11,547 bases of DNA from Nitrospinota bacterium (GTDB lineage: Bacteria; Nitrospinota; Nitrospinia; SZUA-224): assembly GCA_016212345.1 (NCBI GenBank), contig JACRGM010000085.1, positions 1 to 11,547 of the forward strand, in the 5' to 3' direction. The translations under genes and the position numbers were made by a program. The notes under the pieces are model-generated. The model did no database searches. It was not told the origin of the DNA and saw only the letters and a list, made by a program, of their open reading frames with translations. Positions 1-6,927 of the stretch are shown piece by piece. Within the stretch, counting starts at the first letter, position 1. Each line of letters starts with the position of its first letter.

Positions 1-2
1 CT

Positions 3-77
3 CTTAATGTTTCGGTTGATGATTTATTGAAATCGGCGAGAAAAAAGAAAGCAAGGATTTTACATACAATTACTTAA
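3..77 (+). CDS. C-terminal end of a probable XRE-family HTH regulator (partial)
   Basis: An open frame enters from the left edge and ends in TAA at 75-77, giving 24 residues. It begins LNVSVDDLL, which is the usual ending of a Cro/CI-type (HTH_3) helix-turn-helix domain ('...LAKALNVSVDDLL'), followed by a basic tail rich in Lys and Arg. That resemblance is recalled from the family and covers only about nine residues. The gene would end 6 nt before tRNA-Val on the same strand. Only the tail is visible, so neither the start nor the regulatory target can be judged. Confidence 0.4.
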   Translation, partial: LNVSVDDLLKSARKKKARILHTIT

Positions 78-83
78 AATGAT

Positions 84-155
84 GGGCGGTTAACTCAGCG
101 GGAGAGTGCTACCTTCACACGGTAGAAGTCGCTGGTTCGAATCCAGTACCGCCCA
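84..155 (+). tRNA. tRNA-Val (anticodon CAC)
   Basis: A complete 72-nt cloverleaf can be drawn. The acceptor stem gggcggt (84-90) pairs with accgccc (148-154), with A155 as discriminator. The D-stem is actc/gagt (93-96/104-107), the anticodon stem ctacc/ggtag (109-113/121-125) with loop ttcacac, and the T-stem gctgg/ccagt encloses ttcgaat. The anticodon at 116-118 is CAC, reading the valine codon GUG. No CCA is encoded. A possible -10 box TACAAT at 65-70 lies 14 nt upstream, but I see no matching -35. No T-tract terminator follows. Confidence 0.95.
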
Positions 156-248
156 TTACTGATACCTTGCTGACACTATCCACTGTCACTGCCACTTAAT
201 CTTTAAAGACCTCAAATAATATTTTCCTTAAAAGGAGGCATAAAGTCA

Positions 249-2639
249 ATGGAAGGAAATGTTATTAATGAAGAGCTTGTTGAACTATCAGGTCTAGATA
301 TAGCTAAGAAGCTACATAGATGCGGTGTCCACACCATAGATGATCTGATCAAAAAGGATATGTCTAAAGAGGATCTAATGGCTGAAGGGCTTAGCAAAGA
401 GGATATGGAATATCTTAAACAAAAGATCAAACAAAGGATAAACCGATTAGAAAGGGCAACTGTTGATACAATGTTCTTAGGCCCTCAGGCCGAGAATGCC
501 GATCTTGTAGAAAAACTCATTACTGATGTCTTACGAGACCATATATTTTGGCGTAGGAATTTTCATCCAGAAGATCCATTTGTAATCAGAGAGGAAGATA
601 AGAGGGGAGAGGAATTTGAAAGAAACAGAAGAGAGCTCTCTCAAACCCTTAACGATCTCCTTAGAAAACTTAAAAGGAATGATATCCCATTCTCTAACCC
701 TCGTTATATCGGGCATATGCTCAGTGATCAATTAATAACAGGTATTGTTGGTTATTTTGCTGCCATGCTTTATAACCCAAACAATATAACAGAAGAGGCC
801 TCACCAGAGACAACAGAGTTAGAGATAGAGTTTGGAAAGGAATTGGCATCCCTATTGGGATATAAGACATACGAGATGAGAAAAGACCCTAAGACCCTAT
901 TGGAATATGAACAAGACAGGGCATGGGGACATATCTGTTCTGGTGGTACTGTAGCAAACCTGGAGGTACTTTGGGTAGCAAGAAATCTGAAATATCTACC
1001 CCTTGCTATAAGGAGGGTCATTGATCGGCATGAAGAGATAAAGAAGGAGGTTAAGATAGGAGATACCCATGTAATAGAGCTAACAGCATGGCAACTTCTA
1101 AATCTATCACCCCCAGAGATATTGGACCTACGTATAAAGATTCTAAAGGTCTCTTATGATATTGGAGGGAAGGGGCTTCAAGACACTATTGAGAGAGAGA
1201 TACTTTCTGTGAGTCTCCCTACACTTGGCCTTCATCGCTTTATTATAGAAACACAAAAGGAGATATTTAGAGATAATAGTAAAAAGGAGAACCAGATCAA
1301 ACAAGGGGTGATTATAGTCCCATCAACAAGGCATTATTCCCTGGCTAAGGTGGCTGAGATATTAGGGCTTGGTAGGGGAGAAGATCAATTGATCTCTATC
1401 CCGATAAAAAGAGACTTCCGAATGGATGAAGAGGTATTACACAAGGCATTGAAGTATTTTTATAATAAAAGGGTCCCTGTTATTGCTGTCATCTCGGTAT
1501 GTGGAAGTACTGAAGAGGCAGCCATTGACCCAATTCATAAGATTGAGGAATTCAGGAAGGAATTCAGACATAGATTAGGCTTTTATCATCATTGTGATGC
1601 AGCATATGGAGGGTATATACGATCTCTTTTCCGTGATCAAACTAATAACCCCATAACCCCAAAGAAGATCACTGGAAGAATTCATAAGACTAGTATGCCT
1701 CAATGGCCTCCTGATGAAGATATTGTAAAGGCCTTAACATCAATTAATCAGGCAGATTCAGTAACCATCGATCCACACAAGTTAGGATATATTCCTTATC
1801 CCGCAGGGGCAGTTATTTTTAAAGATGGAAGGGTAAAATGGGAGATTGCCTTTAATCCAGGATATCTTGCCTTGCCCTTTATCGGAAGTTACATTGTTGA
1901 AGGATCAAAGCCAGGTGCTGCCGCTGCTGCATGCTGGCTCTCTACAAAGGTCTTCCCATTAAATGAGTCAAAGCACGGAATCTTAATCACAAGGGCATTA
2001 AAGAATACCTATACCCTTCTGATGATACTACATGATCTAGAGGATCATTTGCAACAGGAATTAGAGGGAGAATTGGGATCAAGACATCTTAAAGGTCAGG
2101 TAAAATTAAGGGTACTGAACGATCCCCCAGATATGAACATGCTCTGTTTTCTTTTAAATTGGGATCTACAAGAAAAAGGGTATAAGCCGTCCCTCCTTCA
2201 TATGAATTGCTTTGTTGAGGAGGTATATAGCCATCTTAAATTTATCAAGGATAAGCCCCTTGGCGATCATAGCTTTATTATCTCCTATACCAGATTTAAG
2301 TACGATGGATATGGAACCCCGGAAGCAAGGTTTTTAGATCATTATAAAAGCAGTATGCATGATCATTTAGAGCTGATAGGGATTGATCCAGAGAATTTTA
2401 AACCCAATCCCCTAAACTATAATCATAGAGATATGAGATCTTGCGATGATGAGATCTTTGTATTGAGATGTACCATAATGAATCCATGGCTTGGGATTAA
2501 ATCTAATAAGGAGGAATATTATTATATGGATAGATTCAGAAGGGATCTGAAAGAGGCAATTAAAGATGTTCTTGTACAAGGCCCACAGGTGTTTAAGGAA
2601 AAGGTAGAAGATAGGATTAAGAGGCGTATGTTGGATTGA
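249..2639 (+). CDS. PLP-dependent group II amino-acid decarboxylase, tyrosine decarboxylase-like, with N-terminal HhH-like domain
   Basis: This 796-residue protein is a fold-type I PLP enzyme expected to remove the alpha-carboxylate of an aromatic or acidic amino acid in the cytoplasm. Visible landmarks are SGGT (231-234), the PLP-stacking His362 in STRHYS, HCDAAYGG with PLP-N1-binding Asp450, and SVTIDPHKLGY with Schiff-base Lys511. The stretch from about residue 76 onward (LGPQAEN, FWRRNFHPEDP, EASP) follows the bacterial tyrosine decarboxylases of lactobacilli and enterococci, which are about 620 residues long. The extra length comes partly from residues 1-70, which read like a helix-hairpin-helix/SAM-type domain (GLDIAKKLHRCGVHTIDDLI). 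The start is supported by AAGGAGG at 232-238, 10 nt before the ATG. No amino-acid/amine antiporter or second decarboxylation gene is adjacent, so the substrate is open: tyrosine is the closest match by eye, but glutamate or another amino acid cannot be excluded. Arginine codons are mainly AGA/AGG, as in aspS. Confidence 0.85.
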   Translation: MEGNVINEELVELSGLDIAKKLHRCGVHTIDDLIKKDMSKEDLMAEGLSKEDMEYLKQKIKQRINRLERATVDTMFLGPQAENADLVEKLITDVLRDHIFWRRNFHPEDPFVIREEDKRGEEFERNRRELSQTLNDLLRKLKRNDIPFSNPRYIGHMLSDQLITGIVGYFAAMLYNPNNITEEASPETTELEIEFGKELASLLGYKTYEMRKDPKTLLEYEQDRAWGHICSGGTVANLEVLWVARNLKYLPLAIRRVIDRHEEIKKEVKIGDTHVIELTAWQLLNLSPPEILDLRIKILKVSYDIGGKGLQDTIEREILSVSLPTLGLHRFIIETQKEIFRDNSKKENQIKQGVIIVPSTRHYSLAKVAEILGLGRGEDQLISIPIKRDFRMDEEVLHKALKYFYNKRVPVIAVISVCGSTEEAAIDPIHKIEEFRKEFRHRLGFYHHCDAAYGGYIRSLFRDQTNNPITPKKITGRIHKTSMPQWPPDEDIVKALTSINQADSVTIDPHKLGYIPYPAGAVIFKDGRVKWEIAFNPGYLALPFIGSYIVEGSKPGAAAAACWLSTKVFPLNESKHGILITRALKNTYTLLMILHDLEDHLQQELEGELGSRHLKGQVKLRVLNDPPDMNMLCFLLNWDLQEKGYKPSLLHMNCFVEEVYSHLKFIKDKPLGDHSFIISYTRFKYDGYGTPEARFLDHYKSSMHDHLELIGIDPENFKPNPLNYNHRDMRSCDDEIFVLRCTIMNPWLGIKSNKEEYYYMDRFRRDLKEAIKDVLVQGPQVFKEKVEDRIKRRMLD

Positions 2640-2654
2640 AAAGTTTTGCCTTTT

Positions 2655-2685
2655 TTGACATAATATGGATTACATACTGTATAAT
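2655..2685 (+). promoter_or_regulatory. Candidate sigma70 promoter of the AlbA_2/ParA operon
   Basis: A perfect -35 box TTGACA (2655-2660) and a perfect -10 box TATAAT (2680-2685) are separated by 19 bp, somewhat longer than the optimal 17. They lie in the 101-nt gap between the decarboxylase stop and the next gene. Transcription would begin near 2692 and give a leader of about 50 nt. I see no terminator after the decarboxylase, so readthrough is also possible. Confidence 0.55.
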
Positions 2686-2740
2686 ATAAACATAAACCAT
2701 AAGATTTTGGCTTTCCTATTTATTGATGAGGGAGAGAAAT

Positions 2741-3934
2741 ATGTTAAGTGATAAAGAGCTCCAAGACCTTATAATAGTAGATCTTGAATCTGACAGGGTA
2801 GAACGAAAGGCATCAATTCACGAAAAGGATAAGATTAGTCAGGCTATATGTGCCTTTGCCAATAATCTGCCTGATCATTGCCTCCCCAGCGGGGTAGTAT
2901 TTGTTGGTGTTCATGATGATGGTACCTGCGCAAATCTTTCTATTACAGATGAGCTGTTACGAACCCTCTCTGACATACGTTCAGATGGAAATATCCTCCC
3001 TTTTCCAATAATGACTGTTCAAAAAAGGATTTTGAATGGATGCGAAGTTGCTGTTATAGAGGTGCTTCCATCTGACAACCCACCAGTCCGTTACAAAGGT
3101 AGAACTTGGATACGAGTTGGACCACGTCATGCACAAGCAACAATGGAAGAGGAGCGTATACTATCCGAGAAGAGACGAGCTGGCTCCCTTCCATTCGATC
3201 AACATCCAGTCATTAGGGCAACAATGGAAGAATTGGATTTAGACTTCTTTCGTCGCTCCTACCTCCCCTCTGCTGTAGCACCAGATATACTTACTGACAA
3301 CCGTAGGTCGCTGGAACAACAATTTGCATCGCTACGATTTATTACTAGTGATGGGATACCTAATGTCGCCTCTATCATTGTATTTGGTAAAGATCCTCTA
3401 CGCTGGATTCCAGGGGCATATATTCAGTTTTTGCGCATTGATGGTAAGGAGATCACTGACCCAATACGCCATCAAAGGGAAATTACAGGACATTTATATG
3501 ATCAATTACATCAATTAGATGAAATTATGAGTGCTAATATTTCTATTGCCGGTGATGTACGAAATAGATCTACTGAAATCAGACAACCTGATTATCCTAT
3601 TGTTGCGTTACAGCAGATCAGTCGTAATGCGGTATTACACCGCACCTATGAATCCACTAATGCCCCTGCGCGAATCTATTGGTTTTCTGACAGGATCGAA
3701 ATTTACAATCCTGGGGGGCTGTATGGGAATGTCAATCAACAAAATTTTGGTCAAGGTATGACTGATTACCGCAATCCATTACTTGCCGAAGCAATGAAGG
3801 TACTTGGTTTTGTCCAGCGATTTGGCATGGGTATCCCATTGGCACGTAAGGAACTACAGAAAAATGGTAATCCTGAGCCGGAATTCAGGTTTGAGCCGAC
3901 AGGGGTGTTGGTTACGCTTAAGAGATGTCAATGA
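2741..3934 (+). CDS. AlbA_2 (Schlafen-type) DNA-binding protein with RecG-like C-terminal ATPase domain
   Basis: This 397-residue protein has the architecture usually annotated as 'putative DNA-binding/ATP-binding protein' or 'transcriptional regulator'. Residues ~13-130 match the AlbA_2 domain: the E..RVERKAS strand, AICAFANN, then GVVFVGVHDDG and later VRYKGRTWIRVG. Residues ~285-395 match the HATPase_c_4/RecG_C module: ISRNAVLHRTY, RIEIYNPGGL and FVQRFGMGIPLA. Such proteins are thought to bind nucleic acid and nucleotide, but no specific role is established for this one. I chose ATG 2741 because GAGGGAG (2728-2734) sits 6 nt upstream. An upstream ATG (2726) or TTG (2723) would add 5 or 6 residues but lacks a ribosome site. 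The stop overlaps the next gene by ATGA (3931-3934), implying translational coupling and a joint function. Arginine codons are mostly CGN, unlike the flanking core genes, which suggests transfer. Confidence 0.8.
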   Translation: MLSDKELQDLIIVDLESDRVERKASIHEKDKISQAICAFANNLPDHCLPSGVVFVGVHDDGTCANLSITDELLRTLSDIRSDGNILPFPIMTVQKRILNGCEVAVIEVLPSDNPPVRYKGRTWIRVGPRHAQATMEEERILSEKRRAGSLPFDQHPVIRATMEELDLDFFRRSYLPSAVAPDILTDNRRSLEQQFASLRFITSDGIPNVASIIVFGKDPLRWIPGAYIQFLRIDGKEITDPIRHQREITGHLYDQLHQLDEIMSANISIAGDVRNRSTEIRQPDYPIVALQQISRNAVLHRTYESTNAPARIYWFSDRIEIYNPGGLYGNVNQQNFGQGMTDYRNPLLAEAMKVLGFVQRFGMGIPLARKELQKNGNPEPEFRFEPTGVLVTLKRCQ

Positions 3935-4923
3935 AGATCATCGCTTTTTTAAATAACAAGGGTGGTGTTGGTAAAACCTCGTTGGTATATCATCTCGCAT
4001 GGATGTATGCCGACCTTGGTATAAAGGTAATAGCAGGAGATTTCGATCCACAAGCAAATCTTACCTCTATGTTCCTTGATGAGGATCGCCTTGAAGAGCT
4101 CTGGCCTGAGAATGAACATCCAGAAACTATCCTAGGAATCATTAAACCTATTTTGAAAGGAACAGGAGATATCGCTGAACCTCATGTTGAGAATATTGAG
4201 GATAATATCGGTTTGATAGTAGGAGATCTCGGGCTTTCTCTATTTGAGGACAAACTTTCAGATGCATGGCCTCGTTGCCATGATGGAGATGAGTCTGCAT
4301 TTCGAATTATATCCGCCTTTTTCCGTATATTGGTAGATGCTGCAGAGAGAAGAAAGGCAGATTTGGCCCTTATTGACGTGGGGCCTAATCTGGGTGCTAT
4401 CAACCGTGCTGCCATTATTGCTTCACAATATGTGACTATTCCGCTTGCGCCAGATCTCTTGTCATTGCAAGGTCTAAAGAACTTAGGACCAACCCTTCGA
4501 CAATGGCGAGGACAATGGGAAGAGCGATTGAAAAAGAATCCAGATAAATATCTGATTCTACCTGAAGGTAATATGGAACCTGCTGGTTATGTAATTATAC
4601 AGCATGCTATGCGTATGGATCGACCTGTCAAGGCCTATGAACGTTGGATGTCCCGTATTCCGGAGGTTTACATGGAGTCAGTGCTAGGTGAGGAGGGGAG
4701 AGAAGTCCCAACTACTGTTGAAAAGGACGCTCATCGTCTGTTTATGCTCAGGCATTACCGTAGCTTGATGCCCATGGCTATGGAGGCTCGTAAGCCCATA
4801 TTCTTTCTGAAACCTGCAGATGGCGCTATTGGCGCCCATGCGAATGCAGTCTCGGAGTGTTATGAGGACTTCAAGGGATTGGCCATTAATATCGCCAATC
4901 GCTGCGATATCCCCTTGCCATGA
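3931..4923 (+). CDS. ParA/MinD-family ATPase (long form), partner of the AlbA_2 protein
   Basis: This 330-residue cytoplasmic P-loop ATPase opens almost at once with the deviant Walker A motif KGGVGKTS (residues 10-17, signature Lys10 and catalytic Lys15). Walker A' follows around GDFDPQANL (Asp37/Asp39), and Walker B is LALIDVGPNLG (Asp149). ParA proteins dimerise on ATP and bind DNA or polar sites to move or count cargo. Usual ParA/Soj proteins have about 250-270 residues; here the part after Walker B is long, with an Arg- and Met-rich stretch at 225-290 that I do not recognise. No ParB gene and no obvious parS-like repeats lie nearby, so classical partitioning is doubtful. The likely start ATG 3931 overlaps the upstream TGA. 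ATG 3925 would add two residues. Sixteen of its 20 arginine codons are CGN. The gene ends 14 nt before the palindromic repeat, which may act as its 3' end. Confidence 0.8.
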   Translation: MKIIAFLNNKGGVGKTSLVYHLAWMYADLGIKVIAGDFDPQANLTSMFLDEDRLEELWPENEHPETILGIIKPILKGTGDIAEPHVENIEDNIGLIVGDLGLSLFEDKLSDAWPRCHDGDESAFRIISAFFRILVDAAERRKADLALIDVGPNLGAINRAAIIASQYVTIPLAPDLLSLQGLKNLGPTLRQWRGQWEERLKKNPDKYLILPEGNMEPAGYVIIQHAMRMDRPVKAYERWMSRIPEVYMESVLGEEGREVPTTVEKDAHRLFMLRHYRSLMPMAMEARKPIFFLKPADGAIGAHANAVSECYEDFKGLAINIANRCDIPLP

Positions 4924-4937
4924 GGGCGAGATTACAT

Positions 4938-5064
4938 TATAGATTTTCAGATAATAAATTACACAAGGATAGAGGGAGAAATCCGAGTAAGGCGTACTGA
5001 GCGGTACGCCGTCGAGGATTTCGACTGATAACGCCGTGTAATTTGTTATATATGGAAATCTATA
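4938..5064. mobile_element. MITE-like nested palindrome, copy 1
   Basis: This 127-bp element begins TATAGATTT and ends AAATCTATA. Inside, the arms continue as AAATTACAC/GTGTAATTT. The centre holds a second, GC-richer stem: GAAATCC/GGATTTC enclosing GGCGTAC/GTACGCC. It matches 8369-8493 except for one substitution (A4969 versus C8400) and one 2-bp TA indel. If the outer TA pair is a target duplication, the element proper is TAGATTT...AAATCTA, as expected of a non-autonomous Tc1/mariner-IS630-type insertion. It encodes no protein. It could also act as a bidirectional terminator or mRNA-stabilising hairpin, since it starts 14 nt after the parA-like stop. The mobile-element reading is inference from structure and copy identity. 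Confidence 0.7.
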
Positions 5065-5067
5065 GTA

Positions 5068-5096
5068 TTGATCATTGCCTTTATTGCTGATATGAT
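5068..5096 (+). promoter_or_regulatory. Candidate sigma70 promoter of aspS-gltX
   Basis: TTGATC (5068-5073) and TATGAT (5091-5096) are separated by exactly 17 bp. The -35 box matches the consensus at four of six positions and the -10 box at five of six. Transcription would start near 5103, leaving a leader of about 20 nt that carries the AGAGGAGG ribosome site at 5111-5118. The -35 box begins 3 nt beyond the right end of repeat copy 1, so it lies outside the repeat. Confidence 0.45.
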
Positions 5097-5122
5097 CACC
5101 CTTAAATAATAGAGGAGGTTTG

Positions 5123-6904
5123 ATGGCTGAAAAGGATGAGATATTTAAGAGGACCCATACATGTGGTGAATTAGATATCAAGGATTTGGATAAAGAGGTA
5201 ACACTCATGGGATGGGTTCATAGCAGAAGGGATCACGGAGGGCTTATCTTTATAGATCTGAGGGACAGGGATGGTGTTACCCAGATAGTCCTTAACCCCA
5301 AGATCAATAGGATAAGCCATGAGATGGCCCAGAGTATCAGAAATGAATTTGTACTCGCTATAAAAGGTAGGGTCTCGGTACGACCAAAGGATATGATAAA
5401 TCCCAAGCTAACGACTGGAGAGATTGAGGTATATGCAGATAATCTCAGGATACTGAATGAGTCAAGAACCCCCCCATTCCCTATAGATGAATATAGTGAG
5501 GTATCTGAGAATGTGAGATTAAAATATAGATATCTTGACCTGAGAAGACCTTCCCTCCAGGGTAACTTTATCTTGAGACATAGGGTAGTAAAAAGGGTGA
5601 GAGACTTCCTTGATAAAAAGGGGTTCCTGGAGATAGAGACCCCTTTTCTCACAAAGAGTACACCTGAGGGGGCAAGGGATTATCTGGTACCTAGCAGGGT
5701 TAATCCAGGGAAATTCTATGCAATGCCGCAATCTCCACAGCTCTTCAAGCAGATCCTTATGATATCTGGTTTTGATCGGTACTTCCAGATTGTTAAGTGT
5801 TTCAGGGATGAGGACCTGAGGGCAGATAGACAACCTGAATTCACACAGATAGATATGGAGATGTCCTTTATCGAGAGGGAGGATATATTTCTCCTGATCG
5901 AGGAGATGATGGTAGAGATATTCAGGGAGATAAAGTCTATCAATATAGATACACCCTTCCCAAGACTCAGCTATAGGGAGGCAATAGAGAGATTCGGGAG
6001 CGATAAACCTGATATCCGCTATGGAATGGAATTAAGGGATATCACTGATATAGCAAAAGAGACAGGGTTTCAGATATTCACTAAAACTGCTAAAGAGGGC
6101 GGGAAGGTAAAGGGGATAAATGTCCAGGGAGGTGGACGATTTTCGAGGAAGGAGTTGGATGACCTGACAGGGGTAGTAATGGAATATGGGGCAAAGGGGC
6201 TTACATGGATAAAGATAACGGAAGATGGATATCAATCACCGATCACAAAATTCTTTAGTAAAGAGGTGCTTGATTCCATTACAGATCTCCTTAAGGGAGA
6301 GAAGGGGGATCTCCTCCTCTTTGTAGCAGATAGAGAAGATGTAGTGACAAATTCCCTTTCTCAACTCCGTTTACGCATGGGAGAGAGATTAGGACTCATG
6401 GATAAGGATAAGTACAGTTTCCTCTGGGTAATAGATTTTCCCCTCTTAGAATATGATGAAACAGAGAAGAGATATATAGCCATGCACCACCCATTTACTG
6501 CCCCAAGAGATGAAGACCTTCATCTCTTCAATGAAGACCCGGCAAGGATAAGGGCAAAGGCATATGACCTGGTTCTAAATGGTCAGGAGATAGGTGGAGG
6601 AAGCATCAGGATCCACCAAAGGGATATACAGGAGAAGATGTTCAATGCCTTAGGGATAGATGAGAAAGAGGCTATTCTAAGATTTGGATTCCTATTAGAG
6701 GCACTACAATATGGAGCCCCACCTCATGGTGGTATTGCCCTGGGGCTGGATAGACTTATTATGATCCTCTTGGGAGCTGTATCTATTAGGGATGTAATTG
6801 CCTTTCCTAAGACACAGAAGGCAATATGCCTCATGACCGATGCCCCGTCAGAGGTTGATGAAAAACAATTAAGGGAGTTAAAATTGAGGGTGGAGACTAT
6901 ATGA
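5123..6904 (+). CDS. aspS: Aspartyl-tRNA synthetase (bacterial type, probably non-discriminating)
   Basis: This 593-residue class IIb synthetase attaches aspartate to tRNA-Asp in the cytoplasm. The N-terminal ~115 residues form the anticodon-binding OB fold (TLMGWVHSRRDHGG, FIDLRDRDG). Catalytic landmarks are QSPQLFKQ (203-210), motif 2 FRDEDLRADRQPEF (227-240), GQEIGGGSIRIH, and motif 3 GIALGLDRL (Asp543, Arg544). The GAD insertion typical of bacterial AspRS lies between motifs 2 and 3, around residues 290-420. His38, in RRDHGG, aligns with E. coli Leu30 and with His31 of the Pseudomonas aeruginosa enzyme; His there is associated with enzymes that also charge tRNA-Asn. ATG 5123 is preferred because AGGAGG (5113-5118) lies 4 nt upstream; TTG 5120 is less likely. 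The stop overlaps the gltX start by ATGA. Arginine is almost always AGA or AGG. Confidence 0.97.
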   Translation: MAEKDEIFKRTHTCGELDIKDLDKEVTLMGWVHSRRDHGGLIFIDLRDRDGVTQIVLNPKINRISHEMAQSIRNEFVLAIKGRVSVRPKDMINPKLTTGEIEVYADNLRILNESRTPPFPIDEYSEVSENVRLKYRYLDLRRPSLQGNFILRHRVVKRVRDFLDKKGFLEIETPFLTKSTPEGARDYLVPSRVNPGKFYAMPQSPQLFKQILMISGFDRYFQIVKCFRDEDLRADRQPEFTQIDMEMSFIEREDIFLLIEEMMVEIFREIKSINIDTPFPRLSYREAIERFGSDKPDIRYGMELRDITDIAKETGFQIFTKTAKEGGKVKGINVQGGGRFSRKELDDLTGVVMEYGAKGLTWIKITEDGYQSPITKFFSKEVLDSITDLLKGEKGDLLLFVADREDVVTNSLSQLRLRMGERLGLMDKDKYSFLWVIDFPLLEYDETEKRYIAMHHPFTAPRDEDLHLFNEDPARIRAKAYDLVLNGQEIGGGSIRIHQRDIQEKMFNALGIDEKEAILRFGFLLEALQYGAPPHGGIALGLDRLIMILLGAVSIRDVIAFPKTQKAICLMTDAPSEVDEKQLRELKLRVETI

Positions 6905-6927
6905 ATGAGGGAGACTATATGAATGAG
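6892..6927 (+). repeat. Perfect 18-bp tandem duplication at the aspS/gltX junction
   Basis: GGAGACTATATGAATGAG occurs twice head to tail, at 6892-6909 and 6910-6927, without a mismatch. Each copy carries a GGAG ribosome-site core and an in-frame ATG (6901 and 6919). Since 18 is a multiple of three, both starts feed the gltX frame. The first copy also contains the aspS stop codon. Confidence 0.95.

Noticed and set aside
4938..5064. Integron attC site or CRISPR repeat as an explanation for the palindromes
   Set aside because: No attC core sites of the GTTRRRY/RYYYAAC type are at the ends, there are only two copies, and the distance between them holds two full genes.
4684..5208. A 174-codon minus-strand frame over the parA end, the repeat and the aspS start
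   Set aside because: It is antisense to two clear genes, crosses the palindrome, and shows no recognisable domain.
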